From NCBI RefSeq assembly GCF_001625305.1, contig NW_017803898.1:868548-932547 (forward strand): a DNA stretch of 64,000 bases, written 5' to 3'. Of the stretch, positions 56,431 through 64,000 are shown one piece after another. The notes under the pieces were generated by a model. The model was not told the origin of the DNA. It saw only the letters and a program-made list of their open reading frames with translations, and did no database searches. Each line of letters starts with the position of its first letter. Position 1 is the first letter of the stretch. The DNA comes from Branchiostoma belcheri (lineage: Eukaryota; Chordata; Leptocardii; Amphioxiformes; Branchiostomatidae). A program made the translations under genes and the position numbers.

Positions 56431-57640
56431 TAAGAGAATACTTGCTTACCAAATTGATACTATATTGCAACCACCAAAAGATCTGTTTTAGTTACAAGGT
56501 AAGGAAAAACCGCCAAATACGTGGTTATCATGTCTTATTATGCCACACTGCTTGCGGTTGACCAGTATTGTTGCCGCCGTTAACGTAGAGTAGGTCTTTT
56601 CATCAGCACACGAGGGTTTTAAAAGCTTTTTGCTTAAGGCTATATCAGCTTAACTGAGCAGTAGTGGCTCTTGAGAGTCTTAAAAGCTTCCCAGTTATTA
56701 ATAGGCAAGACAAACTTAGTTTTATAAGTGACTTCCAGCTAAGATTGAATTTCTTTCTGTACATGTTTGAATCAGTAGTGAAGCTGTATTCATATATCTG
56801 TATGTAATCTTATTTTGCTGGTACTCAGGAAAAAATGCGTGGTTACGAAACTCATGATTTGGAAGGTTAAATCAGGTTTTGGAATACAGATGCATTCTCC
56901 ACTTCGTAGTATTCCAAATCATATTTTGGAATGAAACATGTTTTGGAATGCAACATGCTACTTCGTGTTATTCCAAATCATGTGTTGGTCTGGACCATGT
57001 TTTGGAATGCAATATTGGAATACAACATCCTTTCTTCTTCGTGTTTTTTTAACGTTTTGGAATACAAATGCATTCTAGTAGCATTTCAAATCACGTTTTG
57101 TTTTGGAACGAATCGCTTTTGGAATGCAGCAATTCCTAATTGTTATGGACAGCCAGAATTTGTCCAGCGCTTTCTTTGCGTCGCCCGAAGGCAGAATTTT
57201 GAGTCAGAACCGACGTGAACACCCTTGAGACCGGGCATTACCATTCCGTGTGCCTACATGCACTCAAATTCATTTTACAAGCCGCCACCTCTTAAAACAA
57301 TCTCGTGATGTACATGTGTTCGTGGCATGAAAAGTTCACACTCAATAACTCTCGTATAACCCCCAGCTGAAAGGACTATGTGAAATGCCCACGTGTGTAT
57401 CTTTTATTCACGCCGGGGGTTACGTGTGCAAGTATTGCAATTTTGAGGTGGCAGACGCGTATTGTGACCTGAATCGGGTAGTTTCAATACAGACTACTTC
57501 ACATGACACTACTATATACAGGGGTGTGGAAGCTTGATTTGCAGTTCGGGCGCCTTCGACCTTCAAAAAGCGTAACCTCTGTTTCTATCTTGTTTATTTG
57601 ATTCTTTATTAAGGAAACATGTCTTGTACTTCGGTGAAGG
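56431..57640. other. No gene recognised; 'ttttggaat' local repeats
   Basis: 56870-57130 has recurring attttggaatgNaacatg and cttcgtgttattccaaatca segments on both strands. A relative is at about 7930. Confidence 0.45.
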
Positions 57641-57767
57641 TTAGACATCAGATACAGAGAGTCAGTTTGTACTGCAACAGGATAGGTTTTGAAAACGGTT
57701 AGACGCTTAATCATGCAAGTTACCGAAGGAAAACATTGTTTTTTTTGCTACATTTCTTCTTCTTCTC

Positions 57768-58022
57768 CAAGCAGTGACCTTTGACCTCACTAAACCAGAC
57801 TGTCTTTCACCATGGTAACTGGTGTTGGGTTACATCATGTTGCAATTTTATAGTAGGAGCAAGGACATTATACACAGTGTATAATGTGTATAATGTCCTT
57901 GATAGGAGGGATTTAGACTCCTGTCACCATATATGTGAATGTGTTTGAGTAAAAATTAACAGAGCAGACCAGATGCGATGGTAAACATTATGCATTTGCT
58001 TTGCAAACGTTACTTTCTAGTT
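57768..58022 (+). repeat. Dispersed repeat (as 1684-1868) with hairpin insertion
   Basis: caccatggtaactggtgttg through tctagtttt. Similar to 1684-1868 except for an extra block at 57860-57908. Confidence 0.65.
57860..57901. mobile_element. 42-bp hairpin insertion with empty site in window
   Basis: Perfect 16-bp arms caaggacattatacac / gtgtataatgtccttg. taggag stands at 57854-57859 and again at 57903-57908. The related repeat at 1754 has a single aggag at this point, which serves as the empty site. Confidence 0.7.
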
Positions 58023-58214
58023 TTGTACTTTTGTACTGTAATTTCTTGGGGGTCGCTGCCTGCTCATAATTCTCTTACTCTTTGGATTATTTTCTGGCCA
58101 AAATCTCCCCATTGTTCCCTAAAAGCCTGTCTTAAATTATTGTTGACTGATGGCTCTGTCGCGCCCTGCTTAAAATTCCTACGACATCCAGAACCCAGGA
58201 CAAATGTGCGCTCG

Positions 58215-59480
58215 CCGTATCGCTTTAGATCCACCGGTGTACCTACAGACAACTGGCGCCAGGTAGGGGCAGTGTACGGGCTGATCCAATCAGAAGTTCA
58301 CGTTAACTTAAAGATGAGATATATCCTGGTTGCAAAATTGGTTATTCCGCTACCAGCGATACTCTTCTCTGATCACCTGAGCTATTTTGTCTTACTATGG
58401 TAACAGGCGCCTTAGTCTATAAGTTACTTCCTATTATTTACGTTGGACGCGACCTGCGAAGACATAAGCTGAGTTTTGGCTTTTTGATGTGCTTTTAGCC
58501 TTTTTTGTGGGGCTTTCCTTTTTGCACTGGTATTTTTTTTACGCCAACACCTTAAAAATACCAGTCCAAAAAAGAAAGAAAGACTGATACAAAAGCCTTA
58601 AAACACGCCAAAAGTAAGCCAAGCTTCTGCTTGGAAAGAAGCGCTAAAGGACTTGTATCGCTTCAGACCCACCGGTGCACCTACAGACAACCGGCGCCAT
58701 GTAGGGGAAGTGTGCGGGCTGATTCAATCAGAACTTCACGTTAACTTAAAGATGAGATACGTCCTGGACTTCTGATTGCTTATTCCACTACTCTAGTAAC
58801 TCTAGTTACTCTAGTAACATGTGCCTTGGGCCTAGGAAAAAATGCCGACTCTAACCTTTTTTGGGGTGGATCTCTGTAACATAAATTTTTCGAGTTTTCT
58901 ACCTCCATGATCTGAGTGATGAAACGTTGTACAATCGGCCTGCTGGCTACTCTAGTAACAGGTGCCTTACTCTAGTAACAGGTGCCTTACTCTAGTAACA
59001 GTTGCCTTACTCTAGTAAAGGTTGCCTTACTACAGTTACAGGTGCCTTACTCTAGTAACAGGTGCCTTACTCCAGTTACAGGTTCCTTAGTATATAAGTT
59101 ACTTCCTATTTTTTTACGTTGGACGCGACATGCGAACACATAAGCCGAGCTTTGGCTTTTTGATGTGTTTTTGGCTTTTTTATGGGGCTTTCTTTTTTGT
59201 ACTGGTATTTTTTACGCCAAGCCCCTACAAATACCAGTGTAAGAAAGAAAAACCAATACAGAAGCCTGAAAACATGCCAAAAGAAAGCCAAAACCCAAAC
59301 CTCTGCTTGGAAAGAAGCGCTAAAGGACTTGTATCGCTTCAGACCCACCGGTCCACCTACAGACACCCGGCGCCATGTAGGGCGAGTGTACGCGCTGATC
59401 CAATCAGAAGTTCACGTTAACTTAAAGATGAGATATGTCCTGGTTGCAAAATCGGTTATTCCGCTACCAGCTTTGCTCTA
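58215..59480 (+). repeat. Three copies of a ~140-bp segment with embedded palindromes
   Basis: ccaccggtgtacctacagac through aagttcacgttaacttaaag to ggttattccgctaccagc at 58220-58361, 58657-58790 and 59331-59475. A large inverted repeat precedes copies 2 and 3 (58466-58640 and 59138-59314), with a ttttgNNctggtattttt core and ends like the MULE family (tctgcttggaaag). Confidence 0.7.
58930..59095 (+). repeat. 20-bp minisatellite
   Basis: ggtgccttactctagtaaca repeated about eight times with point changes. Confidence 0.9.
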
Positions 59481-59529
59481 GATCCACCGATCACTACCTG
59501 AGCTATTTAAGAACTTGTCTTGCTTGGGT

Positions 59530-59812
59530 TGCAATGTCTTACTCTGGTAACAGGTGCCTTACTACGTTACAGGTGCCTTACTCTAGTAACAGGTGCCTTA
59601 CTCTAGTAACAGGTACCTTACTGTAGTAACAGGTGCCTCACTCTAGTAACAGGTGTCTCACCCTAGTAACTTGTGCCTTACTCTGGTAACAGGTGCCTTA
59701 CTACGTTACAGGTGCCTTACTCTAGTAACAGGTGCCTTACTCTAGTAACAGGTGCCTTACTCCAGTAACAGGTGCCTTACTCCAGTAACAGGTGCCTTAC
59801 TCTAGTAACAAG
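59530..59812 (+). repeat. 20-bp minisatellite, second tract
   Basis: Same ggtgccttactctagtaaca unit, about 14 copies. The repeat was carried along in the larger triplication. Confidence 0.9.
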
Positions 59813-59817
59813 AGACG

Positions 59818-59868
59818 ATTTGCCCATTTCTACTCTTTCCAGCCGCCTCTGAAGCCTGCTAGAGGCTA
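59818..59868. mobile_element. Solo right end of 'tagcctct' MITE
   Basis: cccatttctactctttccag then ccgcctctgaagcctgctag and aggcta, with no left arm nearby. Confidence 0.55.
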
Positions 59869-60069
59869 AGTTGAATTCGCACGAGAAGATGTATTGATGC
59901 CTTCCTGACTGACAGCTATAAGAAAACGATACGATCGTCCTTCTTTTTCTCTTTATGGAGATCAATTTAAACGCTAAATCTTTTATATCCCTTTTTAACA
60001 GAAGAGAGATTACAGGATGCCTTCCTACTTGATTCCTGCCATAATAGAACTGAATAATTTATTAACGCT

Positions 60070-60550
60070 CTAACAAGTGGTATAGTCTGGCCTTGTATCC
60101 TGATACATGGGTATTATCAAAGTATTACCATGCCAATTTTAACATTAAATCCAATATTTATTCTTCTTATAGATGATATTTTCGTCGTGGATCTTTATAT
60201 ATCTAAGTCTATACGTAACAAGTGGTAGACTATCGTTGTATCCTGATTCATAGCTATTATAAGTATTACCATGCCAATTTTACCATTAAATCCAATATTT
60301 ATTCTTCTTATAGATGATATTTTCGTCTTGGATCTTTATATATCTATAGGTAATACATCTATACGTAACAAGTGGTAGACTGGCCTTGTATTCTGATACA
60401 TAGTTATTATCAAAGTATTACCGTCCAAATTTTACTATTAAATCCAACATTTATTCTTCTTAAGGATGATATTTTTGTCATGGACATAGAATTTAGCTAT
60501 ATTTATATCTCTAAGCCTATACTAACATCTTTATATCTCTAAGTCTATCT
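60070..60550 (+). repeat. Tandem array, ~150 bp unit, three copies
   Basis: aacaagtggtagactggcct, gtattaccatgccaatttta, attaaatccaatatttattc and gatgatattttcgtcNtgga in each. Confidence 0.75.
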
Positions 60551-60907
60551 TAAAGCAGACGTATTAGACATTTTTCTAACGTTAGTCATGTTGATCATTG
60601 AGACTGGTTTTATGTTGTGCTATTGTCCTCGAATGACCTTTGATATTCTTCTATATTTCATGACAGTATGACGTAATAAGCAGACGAAAAGGGGCTGTAT
60701 TAACTTTGTCGTCTCCGCCAGTTTCTGTCTGAAATATTATAAGCCATTAACTTAATCATGTGAATTATATGGCGCTTTACAGTGAGTGATCGGACCTATA
60801 ATATAATAGTCTGGCTGGCTAATTCTTAATCGGCGACATCGTCATCTAACTTTGTCAAAAATGTCTCTACTGACTTCTGTTGAAGAAAGTTGGTGGCGCC
60901 AAAAAGA

Positions 60908-60943
60908 AAACAAACAAACAAACAAACAAACAAACAAACAAAC
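60908..60943 (+). repeat. (AAAC)n microsatellite
   Basis: acaaacaaacaaacaaacaa tract. Confidence 0.95.
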
Positions 60944-60994
60944 AGCGGACGTGAACTTTTTGTCATTTCCTCTATTTGCGGAGAGGACGAAAGA

Positions 60995-61253
60995 AAGCCA
61001 CTATCAGGCTTCAGAAGCGACTGAAAAGAGTAGAAATCGGCAAAATAGACAGATGACATGCCGGAGGAGCGACAAATTGTATGTTTTCGCGGGTCAACTC
61101 CCCTGGCATGTTATCTATCTATTTGGCCAATTTTTACTCTTTCTAGCCGCTTTTGACGCCTGGTAGAGGCTAGGCTAACTCTCCTGGTATGTTGTCTGTC
61201 TATTTGGTCGATTTCTATTTTTTTTAGCCGCTTCGGAGGCCTGGTAGATCGAG
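60995..61253. mobile_element. 'tagcctct' MITE with an extra right end
   Basis: aagccactatcaggcttcag ... gcctggtagaggctagg (61170), followed by a second right end tcggaggcctggtagatcg (61250). Flanks do not match. Confidence 0.55.
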
Positions 61254-61878
61254 GCTACTAGTACTAGTACACGAAAGAGACTCGCAGCTAAAATAGGTTT
61301 GATAACCAAGTTAAGAATAGTAATTGAGGCCGTACCGTTACTCTGTTAATGCATACACTAAAGTACCAAACCTTATATATTATAGATAGGCAAATTTAGC
61401 AAGCTTTTAAGGAACACTAAGCTTGGTACAATAACAGCATTATGGAGAGATGGGACCGTATTGTGTAGTACTCCACTGTGGGTTGAAGGGATTTCAGTTA
61501 TTCTAAAGTTGCGTGAGCGAAGTTAATTTGTTGGCCAAGAAAAAAGTCTGTGTGTTGAAACCACATTTCTTTATCATATAATATGACAAAAGAATATTCT
61601 ATATTGACACAACAAAAGTACTTACGGCGACTTTCGTATGGTCTAGAAATAACATAAAAACAAGTGGGTACAAATTTAACTTTAATACGTACAAATATAT
61701 TAATTAGCAACATGTTGAATTTGTACTAGTATAGTACTATTTCTAAGGTGTAAATATTCATTTATATGTTTATCTATTTGTGATATGTCAAATGTTGAGT
61801 GAATCTTATATGAAGTGTTGAAAAGCGGCCTTGCGCCGAACAAGCATTCGAAGGAAAATAAAGGCTTTGACTTGACTT

Positions 61879-61923
61879 NNNNNNNNNNNNNNNNNNNNNN
61901 NNNNNNNNNNNNNNNNNNNNNNN
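61879..61923. other. Assembly gap (45 N)
   Basis: Run of N. The minus-strand frame across it is unreliable. Confidence 1.
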
Positions 61924-61983
61924 GATTTTTTAACAAAAATTGATTCATAAGCTGATTCTTTCGCCATGCTGTCAATTCTTCTT

Positions 61984-62101
61984 TAGCCTGTGTACCATCC
62001 GGATTTTCGTTCCGCATCGCTCGAAAAAAAATTCGGATTTTCGCTCCGTATCGCTCGAAAAAATTCGATGCGGAGCGAAAATCCGGATGGTACCCAGGCT
62101 A
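61984..62101. mobile_element. Hairpin MITE 'tagcctgNgtaccatcc'
   Basis: tagcctgtgtaccatccgga then ttttcg, inverted as cgaaaatccggatggtaccc then aggcta. An internal duplication of the arm is present (ggattttcgctccgtatcgc). 118 bp; no clear target duplication. Confidence 0.75.
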
Positions 62102-62585
62102 GTCTTTTTATCAGGTGTACAGAAAGATTAAACTTCCAAATTTGGAGCGAAAAATTTTACACGTAAAATTCTCCCATAACTTTTAGCATGCAATGATAAC
62201 AACTTCTCACGTTACACATGGACTATACCATAACGTATGTAGGGGTGTTCTTATGAACTGCCGAAAATTCTGAATAAAACGCCTAGAAGGATGTCTCTAG
62301 GAACCAAGGACGTAGCTAAAGATAGAACAATGAAGAATATTGTTTGAAGAGCGGAAATTGTGACTTAAAAGACTAAGAAAGTACAAAGCGGATCCATCTC
62401 AAGTGTTTTTCTAAGAATCGAATTCGAGTGGAATCCACGGTTGAGTGACCGCGGGCTAGTCTCAGTCTAACGGTCGTGGCGGGAAGAATTTGTTGTTGTG
62501 TACTCCATGTGCTGTTTTGGTTTGGTGCCGAGTTTACCATAAAAGTAGCGGACCTTACAAGCTATCACCACCATGTTACAGGAAT

Positions 62586-62701
62586 ATGGGTGACGGTTCC
62601 GGCCGCCAGGATCATTCAGGACGCTACAATATCGTCCAAGAGGCAGACACCGAAGCGGCAGCGAAAGAACTTACGGGCCTCCTTACACCCGAACCCCGAA
62701 G
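62586..62701 (+). CDS. Probable first coding exon of an unidentified gene
   Basis: ATG at 62586 (gaatATGGG) opens 38 codons plus two bases to donor ccgaag|gtaaag. Segments MGDGSGRQDHSGRYNIV and EADTEAAAKELTGLL read as a polar, helix-prone cytosolic N-terminus. It is more GC-rich and less repetitive than its surroundings. An upstream ATG (62574) gives only MLQEYG and stop, a possible short upstream frame. The family cannot be named from this fragment, and the next exon would lie beyond the window or behind the MITEs. A second frame through the same DNA is also open, so the call is moderate. Confidence 0.45.
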
Positions 62702-62842
62702 GTAAAGTGCCAAGCGACCCGGTTCGTATTTTTATAAACATATCGGAAAGGGTTCAGTAAATTTCGTGTGTCTGCTGTTGTGGTATGTTATCGGACCTTG
62801 CTGTAGAATCTAAGATATTTTTGTGATGTTGCCGAATTTGGG

Positions 62843-63071
62843 TAGTCTCCACCAGACTCTTTTGCAGGCTGAATAAATAGTAGAAATTGGCCTAAAAACT
62901 GGCCCAAAATAGTGGCAATCGGCCTCAAAACTGGCCAAAAATAGTCGAAATCGGCCTAAAAACTTGCCAGGGATTTGGCTGGCCATAGAGGGTCCAGTTT
63001 GCCTGCAGTCACATCATTTTTAGGCCGATTTCTACTATTATGCTGCCTGCAAAGGAGTCTGTTGGAGACTA
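62843..63071. mobile_element. 'tagtctccaccagact' MITE
   Basis: Left tagtctccaccagactctt and right aaggagtctgttggagacta. Flanks gaatttggg (62834-62842) and gtatttggt (63072-63080) match at 7 of 9. The internal segment aaactggcc...aaatagt is triplicated. Confidence 0.75.
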
Positions 63072-63176
63072 GTATTTGGTTGAGTGTGTCCTAACCGGGG
63101 TAGGGGGGCGTCACGCACCAAGGAACTTCGCATGATCATCGGTGCATTTCCTGGTAATGGTGAGCAGCAAATCTCC

Positions 63177-63348
63177 TACTCTCCAAGCAGATGTTGTGGG
63201 GGAATGATCGTTACCTTTTTATATATGGCAGTTTTTTTTGTCGCTACCCCCACCCGTCCGTGGCCGGCGACCTTCTCTGGCTAATGGATACTGCCTGGCC
63301 AATTTGAAACTGTCTTTTTGCCACCGAGAGGGATCTGCTTGGAGATTA
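63177..63348. mobile_element. MULE-like MITE
   Basis: Begins tactctccaagcagatgttg and ends ggatctgcttggagatta. Flanks caaatctcc (63168-63176) and ctagtctcc (63349-63357) match at 7 of 9. Same subfamily as 30074-30222. Confidence 0.8.
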
Positions 63349-63440
63349 CTAGTCTCCAAGCAGATCTTTAGTCTCTAAGCAGATCTTTCGGTGGCTGCTA
63401 AAAGACAGTATCAAATTGGCCAGGAAGTATCCATTTGCTG
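63349..63440. mobile_element. Further MULE-like ends in tandem
   Basis: tagtctccaagcagatcttt and tagtctctaagcagatcttt directly after the previous element, then aaagacagtatcaaattggc. At least one more left half without a clear right end. Confidence 0.5.
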
Positions 63441-64000
63441 GGCAATTATCTCTTATCTCTCTTAGCTTGTCTCTTATCTACCAGGCAGTTATCTCTCTCT
63501 ATCTCATAGATCTAGATTTAAAAAAAAAGCATTCAACTCAGTTCCTCACCAAAGGTTTTTAATTTGAAGTTAAAAGCTTATTATGGAATCAATGGCAACC
63601 TACTATCTATTATATATAAGGTCATACATATATCTAGTAATATTTTGGGACAACAAGAAATATTATGAGTGAGAAGAGGGTGTTAGAACAGGCACAGATA
63701 GCTTTCTAACACTGAGGGATTCTTAAGGTATTTTATTTTTTTCAAGTTAATAATATTATTCTGTACATCTAATGTTTTGTTGTGACCTGTATAACTTACC
63801 CAAGTGTGGCAAAAATATGCAATATAGGTGGTCATTCATTCACATCATTTGCTAGGCAGTTGCCACATGCATTGGGATGGCATAAAAAATAGATACCAGT
63901 ACTAGTACATAAATTAAAGTTCGATAAATAAAACATGTGGAAAACACGCCCACAACAAGCCAAAGCCTAAACCTCTGTTTTGGCAGTAGGCGTCATGCAC
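63441..64000. other. No gene recognised
   Basis: AT-rich. The last ~70 bp (aacacgcccacaacaagcca, aacctctgttttggcagta) resemble the right arm of the 32173 element but lack an intact end. Confidence 0.4.

Overview
The window is animal (deuterostome) nuclear DNA. Its genes have GT-AG introns, and it carries tRNA-derived SINEs, CR1/L2-like LINE tails, dozens of small inverted-repeat transposons, microsatellites and three assembly gaps. The repeat families and the single BMP5/6/7/8-class gene point to an amphioxus (Branchiostoma). That assignment is inference, not proof. Coding DNA is sparse, and most long open frames are repeats.

Layout. (1) 1-5.8 kb: four exons on the + strand (1925-2120, 2642-2781, 4220-4494, 5007-5267) encode a BMP5-8-type TGF-beta ligand from mid-prodomain to stop. 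The first exon lies left of the window. Partial copies of the exon 4 start sit in the preceding intron, and partial copies of the last exon lie after the stop codon. (2) 5.8-24 kb: no gene recognised; MITEs, tandem repeats and CT, CA and GATA microsatellites. (3) 24.5-29.5 kb: a + strand gene of unknown function. Exon 1 (26481-26692) has a good Kozak start and exon 2 (28702-28812) joins it in phase. A tandem array copies each of its edges: start codon, acceptor and donor. (4) 30-44 kb: repeats, including a ~200-bp array at 32.3-33.7 kb and a long complex array at 36.7-40.3 kb, then a 572-base gap. (5) 44.6-62 kb: LINE tails, a 26-bp minisatellite and many ~100-200-bp tandem arrays. (6) 62.586 kb: a probable first coding exon of another + strand gene, then more MITEs.

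Two patterns stand out. First, every well-supported internal exon here is bordered by tandem partial copies of its own edge, splice site included. In several cases the copies differ from the exon only by synonymous changes: 13 of 13 for the BMP last exon, and 6 of 6 for one start-exon copy. They could be alternative exons, gene-converted copies, or stitched haplotypes of a highly heterozygous genome. Second, at least 13 small inverted-repeat elements with ends beginning TA(C/A/G)(T/C)CTC are flanked by 9-bp target duplications, several of them perfect. This suggests one group of Mutator-like non-autonomous elements. No transposase was seen.
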